A model generated the notes under the pieces. It was not told the DNA's origin. It saw only the letters and a program-made list of their open reading frames with translations, and did not search any database. From contig CM019214.1 of NCBI GenBank assembly GCA_009741485.1, positions 28,100,081-28,164,080 of the forward strand: a DNA stretch of 64,000 nucleotides, given 5' to 3'. This DNA comes from Malurus cyaneus samueli (lineage: Eukaryota; Chordata; Aves; Passeriformes; Maluridae). The position numbers were made by a program, and so were the translations under genes. Within the stretch, counting starts at the first letter, position 1. Each line of letters starts with the position of its first letter. This document shows, in pieces, positions 13,401 through 28,400 of the stretch.

Positions 13401-16400
13401 TGAATCTCTTCCTCTCAGAATGCCAGAAAACTTTTAATTACTTTGTTTCAAAGTAGGGGAAAAGAGTGAAATACCAAACTGCTTGGAGGCATGAAGAAAA
13501 GGAAAATACTCAGAACTGTCTCTGTTTAGCTGAGAGGTTTTTAGTTTGTAAAAACACCTCCTGTAAATCTTAATAAAAAATTGCCATGAGGTTTGAGGAT
13601 AGCCACGATTGGTGTTATGATGAAACAATTACACTGCAGTTCATACTGGATAAAATATCTAGGTTTAAGCTTTTTAAGAAAAAATGATGTTATATTGGCT
13701 TCTTGGCAGCATAGTTGTAGAAGAGGGTCCAGAACCATGTGTTTTAATACTAGCAAAAAATGGGGCAAAGAAATAGGTGTATGGGGAATACTTGTATTTC
13801 AATATCATGTTTGTAGGATCCGTGCTATTCAGTAGCATTTTAGAGAGAGGAAAGGGGAATTGTCTGGAGCAGTTTGATTTGGAACATAAATTCTTACTGT
13901 CTACAGAAGATTATTTCTTGCCATGAGCTCTGGTAATTCATAAATTGAACACATGCAATAACTAGCTCTGAAAGCCTTTTTACTAAAAACTTAACAAATA
14001 ACTTTTAGTCACCTTTTTATATCCCAAAATTAGTATTTTCTGCTCAGTTTGTTAGGCTGCTTGTTTTTCTTGGGACCCATACCAATAAAAAAGAAAGAAA
14101 AAAAATCTAGATAATTGCTCTAGATAAATATTCTTTTTTATTCTATAAAATACACTATTTTTTATGCTGTCACTGACTGAAATAGCTTTAAGGAAATGGC
14201 TGAAGCATTAACTGTATTGTTTCTTTAAGCAATTGGATTACATTAAAATTGTAAGCAGTTGTCTGACTTGGTGGAGCATTACACATGGGGGTTTCATACT
14301 ATATTTTCTAAGTAATTAAGGGTGCTTTCAAACAATCTTGTAAGACATGTTAAAATGTTGTTGACACCTTGTAAAGGCTCTGTGTATATGTGTATGTATA
14401 GGTAAAACATGATATTAACTTACTCAGAATTACTGTGCACTTCTAGACAAAAACTTCCTTTGAATCTCATTCTTGTGAAGTAGATTCTTAATAGCAGTAC
14501 TTGGGATGGGGTTGGGGATTTAAAAGGGGCGTTCAATTGGAATGAGACTGTCTTTTATTCCTTTTTTTTCTTTTTTTCTTGTTTTTTTAATGCCATCCAG
14601 TATGAATGCAAGTCTGTTTCCTCTTTATCTTTTGATCATATGCAGCAATGATGTGGAGGCTTTTATTCAATTAATACAGAATAAGGGTTTGTGTGTGCAT
14701 ATATGTTCACGTATGTGCGTGTTTATGTAAGTACACAGCCTGGGCCAAAGGGGATCAGTTGTGTTATTTAAAGAAAAAGAGATTTATCATGTTCAAATTT
14801 TCAAGGCCATAAGCATCTTTAATTTCATTTAGTTAAATTATTGATAGTCAGAGGATTAGAATACGTATCATTAGAGACCTGAGTGTATGCGAACGTGAAG
14901 AAATGGGAATAAAACCTAGTGCAGCCCATATATGAGTTCAGGTTCCAGAGCTATGTGTTTCTGAGCTTGCATTTGCCTCTGATAATCACAACAACAACAA
15001 AATCTTTCCATTAAGTTTGGGAGTAGATTCTCCTCTTGGTTCCAATTGTGGCTTTGTAAATTTTATTCAAGTGTTAAAATCGGTACACAACATAATTTCT
15101 CCTATTTTATACTATCTTGAAATTTGGTAGCTACTTTTTGCCTCAGGAATTGCTTCAGAGCTGTTGCATACTTATTTTTCCAGAGTGGAAATTCCTTCTG
15201 TTTAATGGATCAAGAATTTTGAAGGATTAAGCTGTTTTTCCTCAAATCTGTCAATGTATCTTGTAATTGTGTCTTAAGCCACTGGCTAGAGCTGCAGAGA
15301 TGGAGTTTGCCAGGTTTGGTTGAGTGGTGCTCTGGCAGAGCTCAGAGTTTTCCATGTTCCCACCACCATTCCCTTCCCACAGCGGCTACAGTGCCACTGT
15401 GCACCATCCCTATTTTATTTACTTTATTCCACAGCAGTCACAGCTTTTTGTCTCCCTTGCATCAGGTTTGGTTCTAGTATCTTACAGTTTTGCTTGAAGA
15501 TCCCAGTTCAAGTCTAAGGGTAGGTGTTCCAATATTTGGTACTATTTTAGGAGAGAATTGTGCTCGTGAGACCAGTACTGCCTTGAGGGTGTAGTGTTTA
15601 GTCAAACTAGCTCTGGTTTCTGTGTGTGCTTCTGATCAGAGACATGTGCTTGACTTCCAGTAAGAGAAGGAACAGAATGAGCAACCGTAGGTGTGAAAGA
15701 GTGAATTTCCTGCAGATTTAAAAACCCAGTTGGATACAAAGTGCAGAAGTGGTAATTGAAGCAGAATGAGGAGTGCCAGGAACCTAGCTGGGAAAGAACA
15801 CAAGCAACAAAGTTCAGTGCTTTTTCTTTCAGCAAGAAAGTCTAGGAAAAACAAAGAGCAGGCAGAAGCTAGGACTGGGACCTTTATGTGGACTGTATCC
15901 AAAAATGACAAGAGAAAAGATATGTGAGTACAGAACTTACTGAAAGTTGGATAACTTAATTTAAAAACCCAAATGTAACAGGCCCCACAGATCAGTGGAC
16001 ATAATAGCTTTTGAGGAAATATGGACAGTACAGACCCAGTGTAACCAGCATCAGGTATGTAATTTTAGAGGGGTGGAGTGGGGTGTTAAACTTTGTAACT
16101 TTAAACATCAGTAGGAGTATTGTAAAACAAATGGAGGAAAAATCCTCCCAGAAGAAAATTTAATTTGATGAAAAGGCAGTCGAAAATTACTAACACACAT
16201 CTGTTTTTTTTTTTTTTTATTTTGCAAGGTGGCAAATATCAAGCCAGTTCTCAACAGCAAGAAAGTTATTCACAAATCTTTCCTTGTTGAAATGTTAATT
16301 TTGCTAGATTTTTCTGTTCTCTTAGATAACATTTCCCAAACATATTCTACACTTGCATCACAGACCTAGCAGTCTGGATAAAATTTGTGGAGCTGGAACA

Positions 16401-19400
16401 TCACAATTACTGTGAGTAACTGGAGCATGGAATACAGATCAGCTTGAGTCAGAAAACTCTTTGTGCCTCCCCCACTTTGGTGGATCCCTGAGCCTGCAAG
16501 TGTGCAGGCTGATGTCATACACCAAGCAACAGTCCTCCGGAGAGGAGCTTGACTGGGAAGTTTAGCCCTAGGAAATTAAAAGCTGCAGTTGAGGGGTTGC
16601 TGAGCTGAGCTGTGTCACAGCGCTCTCAAAATGCGGTGCCTGTGTGCAGTCCTCAGACCCCTCAGCAGTGATAGCTCGTGCTCCATCTATTACAAACAGA
16701 GACCTCCTTCAGAAGTGTAAGTTGTGACTTTAAATGTATGCATTTTAGTTCCTGGATCTGCTTTCCTCAAGGTTAAATGGCCTTTTTTTTTTTTTTCCTT
16801 TCTGTTACTTGTAGGCACATCTGAACTTTGTTTTCTTCCCTCTGCCAGTGTGATTTGCAGCTTTTGAGGCAGCTGTACTGAGAAAGATTGGAATATATTA
16901 ATAGGGCTTAAAGACACTTTTCATGGTGACCTTTAAAATATCTCAAGCTGTGAACTAACTCTAGTCTGGAGTGGGGAGATCTCTTCAGCTTGAAATTTGA
17001 GAATAAATAAAGCACAGTGCTTTTGTATGGTTCTCTGCATTTTATTGTGTAAAATTATGCAAGTAGTGAATCTGCCTCTTTCTGGAATGCTATTTGCTTA
17101 GGCAGTTGCGACTGGCTTGATGATTTGACTGTTCAAAAGATTTTCCTGTTCAGCTAAATGATAGCTTTTTATTAAAACATACTCTTAGCTGTGGGCTGGA
17201 GTTTCATTTAGCATATACTGCCTAGGAGACCGTGGTACTTGCAGGCATCAATTGAAATTGTGACATGAAAGAGCCATTGTCTTTGGCAAAGCAGCTGACA
17301 CAGACTTTTTTTTTATGGTGCAATTAATTAGAAAACAGTTGTGAAATGTTGTCATGTTCGAACAGTATTTTAACCAGTCATGTGTTGTTGAAAGTAAACC
17401 CTTCCATTATGTCCTGCATTGTGTTTGTCTTTTGTCACAAAATGAAAGACATTCACTTTAAGCTTTGAGCTAAAGTAACATCCACATTTTGCTGGATATT
17501 TTATGTCCACTGGATAGGTGGCAGGTTGGTATTGCATGAGTAGAATGCTAAGGGGGTCTCCGTGATGGAACTGCTCAGACAGATTTTTGGGTAAAATTGT
17601 ATTAAAGGAGTGTGTGCCTATGTTCAGACTAGAGCTTGAACGAGCTGGCATGTCAAAACTTGTCAGAGGGAAGCACAGAAGTGTATGAAAGAAAACATTG
17701 TACTCTTGGGAACGTTGGGAGGAAAACTACGTCATTCAGTTTTAATTACACCTATTAACACTGCTCTCTGTAAAGGGCTTCCTGATGATGCCATTGCTAA
17801 GCCTGTTTTTCTGGACTTTGTGTGGGTTTCAAGTGAGCTGAGGTTTAAACTTGCTCCAGAGGTTCCTATATTCTGATTAAGTAAAAAAGGTGATGATCAA
17901 CAGCATGTATCATTTGAGTAGAGAATGGCATAACCACAGAGTGTGTTTAGTTAAGAGATTGCAGAGTAAACAGTGAAAACAAGATAATACCAGGTTTTTG
18001 TTTCAGGTTTCCAAGAAGTCAATTTTAATTCAAGCTGCGGTGAATTTTTTCTTGCTTTCTCACACATCTACTCCATAATGCTGAAGTTGAAGAAATGGAG
18101 CAATGATAATGAAAGTTAGAAATGTCAGTATGGCTGAAATGACAACCAAAGTTCCTCCTACTGTAGAAGTATTAAAATAAAAAAAGGAGCAGGGGGAAAT
18201 ACAAGTATTGTCTTACTGGATAGCTCAGCAAATATTATTTATATAATGCACTTGTATGCTCCCAGCAGAGTGGAGATTGCTGTAGTAATTAAGAATGGGG
18301 GGTTTTGCCTTTTTGCATTTTAAGGGCAGAAATAAGCATTGTTCAGAAGAGTGTTAAATTGAATGGCCTGTGGTATTTGAGATTGGCAATGTCCTGTGGA
18401 AAATGCCACTACATAGGGGTGAAAGAGAATCTGCATAATAATACACTTATGGATTATATTGCCTGACATGGGGAAGAGTAGTACATAGTGTGAAAGGGCA
18501 GAGTTGGTAGAATTGGACAGCAGGGGCTGTGTCTGACTGAAGCAAAAAAAATCCAAAGAATGAGTTTAAACAGCTCCTTCCTCTTGGTTCTTGTAGCAAA
18601 TGTCTTTAACGTTAAGAAGATGAGGTACGATGAAGTATCTGGAACTGTGTGTAACCTGGCTTTATGATGCTGACATGGGTGGTGGTGATTACAGGTGGAA
18701 TTAATGGATAAAACAAAAAAAGCAATGACATGGTTAGTGTCATATACTTAGGGAATTGACATTTAAAATCAATGAGTGCCTTCTGGCAGAAGGCCTTTCA
18801 CAGGTGAACTTTGGTAAAGCTTCCTGTGTAAACTGGTAGTCATACTTTTATTAGTTACTGGAAACAGTTTCTTTCCTCTGAAGTGGTGTGATTTTGTGCT
18901 AAGCAAGGGCTGTGACTAGGAAAGCAGAGTAGGTCTTCAAGGCTGTATGTATTCAGAGCTGGTCAACTTAAATTAATTTGAAATTTAAGCTCAAAAAGTA
19001 CTTAGGTTAATCTGTATTGCATTTTTATAATTCCTCATGCAAGGTGTTGTAGGAGGTTTTTCAATGTGCTTTAATTTTAGCTAAAACCTGTTTTATTTCA
19101 CAAGCTGATTTAGAAAGCCTGGAGCTACTAACACAGCCTGCTTAAGAAGGATGTAAGGTCTTTCCCAAGTATGCCCAGCCCTTCTCTTTGCATGTTTAAA
19201 ATGCACAGCAGGTGTTGAGAAATTCCCTGACCCTCTTTCTCCAATCTTTGGTGAAGTGCAGCTGAAATGGCACAAATATGTGCACTGAGGAGTGCCTGGG
19301 CCTTGTTAGAATGGGGACAGAAAGCTCTTGAAGAAGGTGGTGTAAAATTATGGTGGACCTGACAATTCAGAAAACAGTGCTGGATATACATAAGCAATGT

Positions 19401-22400
19401 AGTGTGAGTAAACTCCAATTAACTAATCTGAAGACAAGTGAACTTGGAGTAAACTGTATGGAAAAGTACCTCCTCTTCTGTGAACTGGGGGAAACTTTGG
19501 TGTCTGGGAGATGAATGATTTGAGTGGGATGGTGGGTAAAGCACTTACATTGGGATGGGAAGGATGCAGTTCATAGAACTGTAAAATCACTTACGATGAA
19601 AAAGATTTTTAAGATAGAATCCAACTGTTAATCCAGCACTGCCAAGTCTACCACTAAACCACATCTCTAGGCACCATGTTTGTGTTCTTGTTCTGTTGTC
19701 TTCATCTGTTTGGACAAATGACATTAACAAGCACTGTCACTTGTTCTGAAATGGGAAGGAGTGTGTGCATGTCTTGAATACAGTAAGGTATTACAGAAAG
19801 TCGTTGATTAAAAATGTATTTCTTTTATTTAGAGTTTTGCCTTTAGAATTCTATGTTCTTTGGCAACTTGTATTTTATGAAGCCTGGCAATCAGCCCAGA
19901 TGCTGCCATATCTTCTGTACTCAGTGGAGAGGGCTCATTTTGTTCTTGGTAATTTAAACTCTTGAAAAGCTAGTCCTACTGCACCACAGTCCTCCAAAAC
20001 CTCTGCTATATAAGCGGAAGATCTATCTGTTTTGTTTCCCTGATCACAAAGGGAGCTCAAATTCTCCGATCTGCTGCTTTAACTGAGTTGCTGTAAAAAG
20101 TTGAGGGGCTGGGTCAGTTCTGAATTATTCAAATACCAAAAAATGTCTGGAGAAAGGAAGTAGCAATTCATGATACATGGAGAGAATGGATTTCTTACGG
20201 CGGCTTTGCTGTCAAAAGAAGTGTTTTGTCTAAGTCCACACTTAGTTGAACCCTAGTTCGTTTGAGAATAGACTACACAGTGATTATTTCTGTCATTTGT
20301 ATGGACATTGGTCATTTTTCAGTAGTAACACCTTGGATGTGAGATGAGGTCATTAAACATGTAAGTGTGGGAGAGGAAAAACCTTCTGAAATGTTCACTC
20401 TTCTCATAATTCTCTGACATCATAAAAATACCTATTTCTTTATCAAATGTAAAGCAGTTGACTCATGCTTGTGTATTACTTATGTAAATGACTTCTAAGG
20501 TTATATGTAATTTTACTAGAATAAAGAGCTGAGCAATAAAGTACAGCTTTGTTCTGTAATTGTTGCTTGAATGGTGCAGCATTTAGGACTTGTGTTTAAG
20601 CACTGGTTGTCTAGAACAGTGGATTTGATTCTATCTGTGTTTGTCCCTGGATGGACCCCAGATCTGCAAATGGCTTTGTTCCTGTACTTTATTTAATGCA
20701 CAAACTAGTCACAGCACTTAAGTTGTACTTGAATTAATTTTTCATTTAGCCTCCTGTTCTATTGGCATACTTCATTGCAGGTGAAGGACTGAAGCATGAA
20801 TCCAATGTGATTTATTTATTTTGATAACTTAATTTGCTTAAATATCTTGTGTACACAGTGAGGAACTAGGAGAATTCATGGAGATGAAAGGTGCCAACAG
20901 CCCTGGGATCCTTGTGCTGACCACAGGCCTCAGCAAACCTTTTATGCGTCTGGATAAATATCCCACCTTACTCAAAGAACTTGAAAGGCACATGGAGGTA
21001 TATCTTATCAGCATTTATGTTCCAGCTTAATGATGATTTGACAACAATTATTTTAAAGGTACATGTCAAACATGATGGGACCCAGAATTACATTTGTTTG
21101 CTCTTCCGTCAGCCTTCTAAAACTACAGGCTGCAGTGGTTTATATAAAAGTCAGTGCAGTAAAACTTGCTGTAAAAGCTAAACATTTAAAGTAAAACTAT
21201 CCAGAGAAGCCAATCATCATTCCTTGAATAGCCCTACCAGGGTCTGTAGTTGGCATTGACATTGAATGTGTCTCCTGTGCACTACTTGAGGCCACTTTAT
21301 CTTGTAGAGGGATTGCTGCTTCTCACCTTAGCATGTTGAACATACTGGCAAAATAGTCCCTCTGATTTCCAGTGAACACAGTCCAGAAGTGATCTTTACA
21401 GGATGAGAAGATAGTTGAGGACCTACTGTTTTCACCTTTGCATTTTATAGGTTAGATGTTAGGAGTGTGAAAACAAGAGAGAAATAGAAAGCATGGGGGT
21501 CTTGTCACACAGCTTGGTTTGTCAGCCAGTGACAGCAGAACATGCTAGTTAGTCCGTAGGGAATCACCTTTGTGACAAAGCTGACTTGCCAAACAAAACT
21601 CTTTAAATACTTTCCTCTTAGGATTTAAAAATCTCTTATCCACTAGGTTTTGTATAACTTCTGTGGCTCTGTTTTAAGTATAACTGGGATTGTGCTAAGT
21701 AACTGCAGTTTCACTAGAAGCAAGACCCACCAGTGTTTATATAGGAAGGCCATGAACAGACCAGATCAGTTTACAACTTCAATTTTGCAGAATTGTTTGT
21801 TTGTTTTTAGTTAAGCCGCTAACTTTTTTTTAAAATTAATTTTCTTGAACTGAACTTTTTATGTATGTTTTCTCCATTTTTTTTAGGATTATCATCCGGA
21901 TCGTCCAGATATTCAAAAATCCATGACTGCCTTCAAAAATCTTTCTGTAAGAGTGATAAAAGAATAAATTATATATCTTAAGTAGAATATTTTCTAATTT
22001 CATTTCCCTCTATTGCTTAAAATGGTGAAAGTTTTTTGTAAATGTTTATGCAGTAAATTTTTAGAAGTCTGGAAATCAATGCGGTTTGTGGGCAGAGCTA
22101 AGGATGGTAATATGCTGGGGAGTAATAGCAAATAGACTATTGGTGAAAGAGTTGTGCAAAGTATTCTGCACCTCTTTGACCTCTCATACTTCATCTCCCT
22201 TTCCACTAGTGCTAGCATGACTAGAGTCCTGAAATAGGGCTTCTTTACTACAATGGAGTACATATTCTGATTTTCTTTCTAAGTGCATTCCTTCTAAGGC
22301 AATGGTGTTGGATTTTGGAAAGAGGGGATGAAGAGGAAAGTGCTATTGAAGTTCAGAAGTTGCAGAACTTCTAGTAATAATTGTAATAGGAAACCTAATT

Positions 22401-25400
22401 CAAACTGATAAGCTGTCTGCTACTGCCTTTACAAAAAATGAAGAATTATGCCTCAACTGCAACAAACATATAATTAATGCAGACTCAGTTACAATAAGCT
22501 TAATGTGTTGTGCTTTCTTTTAGGAATGTGTGCTGGTGGTAACTGGGCATTTTTTATTTTTTAAAATCAGAAATTTAGTGTTATAAGTGTTCAGAAGAGG
22601 TTTGTGGATTGCATCCTGTTGGGTGCTGTACAAACAAGAGGAAACAGTTCTGTTGAGTAAACTTAAATGAATAGAAGTAGAGCTGGTTAGAGTTACTTAA
22701 CAAAAATAGAAACACAAGGTTATACACACTTGTGATTTTACAGGTGTTGTGTCTCTTTTTAGTGAAAGAAGAGGCTTTGCTGTATAGGGGTATTTTTCTG
22801 ACAGCTGTGTTACTCTTTTCTGCTGAGCATGTCCATTTTTGGTTGGTCATACCAAAATTTGTAATATAAAGGAAGGACAAATTTGAGTAACAGAGCTATG
22901 ACTGAATTTGGAATAGCAGTTGAAGTCAGTGTATTGAGAAGTCATAATCCTTAAGTTAGCAAAACTAGTTTATAAAAAATACTGGTAATAACTGAATGAA
23001 TGTTCTTCAAGTAAGGTGCTGTGTTCTGTGTACTGCAAGCACAGCAGTAAATACAACTGTAGTGGTATTTCTACCCATAACCTGTTACAGACTGGTAGAG
23101 TTCATAGAGATGATGTTTTTCTGTATGTTTGTTAGGCACAATGTCAAGAAGTACGGAAACGGAAAGAACTTGAACTACAGATACTGACAGAAGCTATTCG
23201 TTGTTGGGAGGGAGAGGACATCAAAACACTTGGCAATGTGATTTACATGTCCCAAGTCATGATTCAGTGTGCTGGAAGTGAGGTAATGTCCTTCTCGTCT
23301 TTACTGTCACTCTTTCCATTTTGAATGAAATTCATTGTAATCATTATGCAACAGAAATAAAGAGAATGCTTCAGAGATGGTAATTTAAGCTGGAATCTTT
23401 CTCTATTGATTTAAGGCATTTTTTACAAAACCTGAGATAAAATTCCTTGAAGATGGGATGTCTCATCTGTAAAATTTACAGAAAAGTGACTGAATACAGA
23501 GTTATAAATATTGTAAGATGATTTTTGCAGGACTTTTTTCAAAGTGCATAATTAAATTTTCCATGTGTACTCACATTACAGGATCATTTTGCATAGCAGC
23601 TATTACAGTGTGTTTTAAATAGAATAAGTTTTAAAGTTTTATATTGTAAGGTGTTTGAGACAAACATTTTTCCTGCTGTTTTTGGGTACGTTGCTTAATT
23701 AGCAGATTATGAAATACAAGCTTGAGAACCAAATGATCTTTGAGAAATAGAATAAGAAGATACATTAGAAGAAAGTTGAAAGTGATAAGGTTTGGTGGTA
23801 CTTTTTTTTAAAGCAAAGAAGCAAATAAAGCATAAAGAAAAGCTTGTCCTACCAGAAATAATGTTAAAATAATCTAAAAAGGAAGTGCTAACAGAAAGGT
23901 GATGTTGTACAGGTTACTGACATGTTTTTATTGTTTGTTTTTCCCTTGAAAAGTCAATGAGGCTTTGAACCAGATGAGCGCTTTTGAATTGCAACCTCAT
24001 TCAGTCCATATCCTCACTTAGAACAAAGAGGTCCATAAATATGAAGAAAAAGAAAAATATTTGAAAGTTAATCACTCAATATTTTCCTCTCAGATATTTT
24101 GTTAGGTGTTAAAGTAAATAAGATTCAGTAGAGCTGATAATGCACCTTCTACAGTCATGTCTTTTTCGAAGCCTTCAAAACAAAACAAATCACCATTCCC
24201 TCACTCTCATCGTGAGGTGAAATGTCAAATGTAATGGACTTCTAGAAGTTTCTGTGTAGCGTTTCAGCTTTTTGGTGAGATACAGAACAGCTTCATTTGT
24301 GTGACAGCCACTGTGTTTGGTTTTGTCTGTCTAAAAATGCAAACGTTTACTGAAAAAATAGTAAAACTTGCTGAGGACTTGTAATTTTGCAAAGGTGCTT
24401 GAAATTAAGATGGTGGCTTTGCCAATTGATAGACTTATTTCATCATTAAAATACGACATTTTTATGCTTCTCCCTTTTGTTATCTATAGCAGTAGATTCA
24501 GAGTACATTTATTCCTCCTTCCATAAAAATACCCCAAACCAAAACCACAGTGGATAACCTCATGCAAACCAGCAAATTAAAACCAGAACAAAGTAATGAG
24601 TGCTTTTGTTGTAACTGTACTAATTATTGCTTTGCTTTTTCTACTTTGGGGCATAATCCAGTTTTTAAGAATCTGATCTCTCCAATTTGATAGACCACAG
24701 TCTTGATATGACTGTTACAGTATCCATCTAAATTATGTGAAGAAATAAATCCACTGTGTAATTTTGGTTTTACTGAAATCAGCCGAACAGTTGTTATCAT
24801 ATTAAACAAGGTTAGTGTTTTGCCCAGACTGTAAAATTTCAGTTTTAAAATATTAGGCTGTACTCTCCAGGTAGAAGTATAGGCATGTGTTAGTAGCACT
24901 TTTCAAACAGAAAATAAATAATGGTCTTCTTCTTTCCTTTTTTTTTAATTTTTTTTATTTCTCTAAACTCAGTGGAGAGAATTTAGTGATGAACAAATAT
25001 TAGTGGAGTAGTCATGCAGTTATAATGCTGATAGCTTTTAATAATATAAAATAGAAAAATGGGAGAGGGGATCTGTGATGGTGTATTTACTTTTTCGTTT
25101 TCTTCTTTTAAAAAGGAAAAGAATGAAAGGTATCTTCTTCTCTTCCCTAACATTTTGCTAATGCTGTCTGCAAGCCCAAGAATGAGTGGGTTTATCTATC
25201 AGGTAAAGTAATACATTTACGTGTGTGTAAAAACGTGCTGGGGTTTATGTTCTTTCCAAATGGTATTCCTTGGGAAACTTGCAAGTATTCTGCTCTGGAG
25301 AGCCAGAATCCATGACTTCCAAAGTCTTACAGATGTCCTTTAAGTAATGCCATGTGGGTTTTGGGTATCACAGTAAAATACCAAAACCAAGGAGAGGACT

Positions 25401-28400
25401 GCAGCAAAGTTCTAAAAAGAGACCCAAATTTCACCTACTAGAAGTGCTTCTGTAAAACAGACACTTGAGTGGTTCATTGCTTTGTCCTGAGAGTGATTTG
25501 TCTGCCTTGAAGGAATGCTCAGGTTTGGTCATTTGGTGTTCCTATGTAAACAACCATAGCTGGTCACAAAATGTGACCACTTTTTGTTTTTCAAATTAAG
25601 TGCAATTAAATTCCAAAATTTTGATTCATACCTTACCTGCCACAGTCGTAGATGGATTTTTCTGAAATGCTGCTGCATTAGGTGGTTCAAGTGGACAGTC
25701 AAGTGTGTTATGTTTATGGCACTTCTGATTACTCCGATGGTGATGAAAAAATATACTAGAAAAGGAGGTTAGCTCTGTGTTCCAAGTAGCACAATCAGAT
25801 TTTCTGATGAGGGTAGATTCTTGTGTACTGATTACAAAGGCGACTGATAGAAATTTAGTGTGTTAACAAGCAATGTGTGGTACAGGTGATCTCTGTCACC
25901 AGTCTTGTCTAGTGTGCCCCCATATTCCCTTCCCACCTGTGTCAGCAGTTCTTGCACATCTCTCTTGTTATGGCTGTATGCTGTGTTATTCATGAACCAG
26001 CAAAAATGTTAAAAAAAGGAAAAGAGCACATTTTAGCTGCATTGTGTAGTGCACGTGGCCACCGTGTTTCCTTCAGTGGGGAAGCTGCCACAAGAGAACT
26101 CCTCATTTCTCTGGGCTATCTTGGGCCTGAGCATGCTCCGTGCCTACAGAATACCAAGATTTTTCATTTCCAAGCTTCTAAGAAACCTTTGTCCATTCTG
26201 CTGTCATTACGAAAGGGGAAAACATGAAATTGGTTTTTATTCTTTTTGCTCTGTTGGAGCCAAAATTCCACAGTACATAGCATTTGTGCTTTTGCCAGCA
26301 TGGCTGAATGGTGTTTCTGTGCAGGGGAATACAGGATCTGTCTTAAAGAACTTCTGTTGAAATTTTATTTTTGGTAAAGCCTTTTGTCCCAAAAAATACT
26401 CAACTTTATTTATTCTTCTGTGTTTCTAAAGGGTTAAAAAGTTATCCTAGATGGACTTTTTTTCCTGTTTGACTGGGTTTAAAATGAGATCTTCTGCAAA
26501 ATTAGTATGTTCTTCTGAAGAAACTTTACAAATTTGGAGGTGTTATACTGCTTTTTTTCCCTGAAAAAGTATTTCTGTGAGGGGATTTGATAGTGGCACT
26601 ATTAGAGAAATAAATCTTTAGTAAATAATTGATACATTTACTTAGTGAAATACTCCTTTATAAATTTACTTGTTCTACAGACCTTATTCTGGAAGCTAAT
26701 CAGTTTGCAAGCAAATGTTTCTAAAGAGTTGCTATTGCCTCTAGTCATGTAATATGGATGACTCTGAAGGTCTCAGTTTCAGAACCTGAGACTGAGGAAT
26801 GATCACTATTACATTTGTATGGATTTCGTATCCTCCATAGGTATCAGCTGGACTTACTGATGTCACAGATGTCATTTGCAGAAGTTGGACCTATGAAGAT
26901 CTCTCATTGGAGATATTTGTATAGATTTTAAAACGTTTTTAAACCCATCAGGGGATGTGTGTCAATTTGTTACGAATATTTTTGTTTAGCGTTTAAAGTC
27001 AGTATTTTCTTTCGTTGGTAATGTTTTTATGAGTTTTGGATTTAACTTCAGTGTTACTGTCTTTTTTTTTTTTTTAAGGGAAAATTACCCATGACAGGAA
27101 TGACTATTACAAAGCTAGAAGACAGTGAAAACCATAAAAATGCATTTGAAATATCAGGTATTGCTCATTAGTATTTTTATTGACTAGTTATTCCAGGATA
27201 TACTGTTTCAAGCATCAAATGATTGCTCTGAACAGAGAAAATAACCTTTTCATTGTCAGGGTGACAAAACACTGGCACAGGGTGCCTGAGGAGACCCGCA
27301 TCTTTGGAAAAGAACTTGAAAGCTCTCTGGCCATGATCCCAGGCAAGCAGCTGTAGGTGTCAGTGCTTGAGCAGTGGGGAGTGTGACCTACACAGGTTCC
27401 TTGCAGCCTCAGCCATCCTGTGATTGTACAAACTTTGTAACACCATTACCCAGAGCCTCACTTAAAGACTGCTTTTAACTGCTTCTCTTAAGCACTTAAA
27501 GGAACTCTTTGTGTGGGATTCATCCTGGAATGTCTATATGTTAGTGAATAGAGGCAATGGTCTTGGAGGTCTTTTATAATGAAGCAGTTCAAAGTATTTA
27601 CTGAAAGAATAGGAATTCGAGAGGCTCTGGAAGAGCTTCAAGCAAGAGTTTTCTGCTAGAAATTGTCCACCTCTTTCCTGAGAAACCTTTAGCATCTCTA
27701 ATGTTAATGATTGTTGCCATTATATTGGGTAATTTCTATCTGTTTAATCATTCATTCCATCATGTATGTCATTAGGCAATTTAAGGGACAGTGCAGGGTC
27801 CCCAGGGTGGAGCTTCATGCCTTCATTCATTTCCTGGATCAGTTCTACCTCCAAGCAGGTTGCATTTAAATAATTTTGACCATCTCAAGTATGACGTCAA
27901 TGCCATGAGGCACAGGGGAAAAAATGGTTGATCTGGAGAAAAAAAAAGTTTTTATGAAATAACGGCTATGAAGCTGACCACAAGGGGAATGCGATGGGCT
28001 AAATGATGTTAAGTGCAGAAATGAAAGTTACCTTTGGTTGAGGTTGCATTCCCAAGTGACTTTTGCTTTAGCTTTAATTTTATGCCTTCTTCTGAGAAAG
28101 ATTAGTGAAGTCTTATTTTGTAACTTCTCCTGTGTTGTAGTGTACACACTCGGGAATGACATTTTATGTATGCTGGCTTTGCTGGCAAGATGGAGAAGCA
28201 TAAGGCTACTATGTGAGCCTGTCTCCTACTGTTGTCATTTAAGGTTCTGCTTAATTACTAGGGGAAAAATTAGGACTCCTGTTCTTGGCTAAGAATAAAT
28301 ATATGGAGGCGATGTGTGTTACAACCTGGAAAAGTGGGATGCTGTTATACTGAAAATCGCGTTTAAATTTTTTGCTTAGTACTCAGAGGACATAAGGGTT

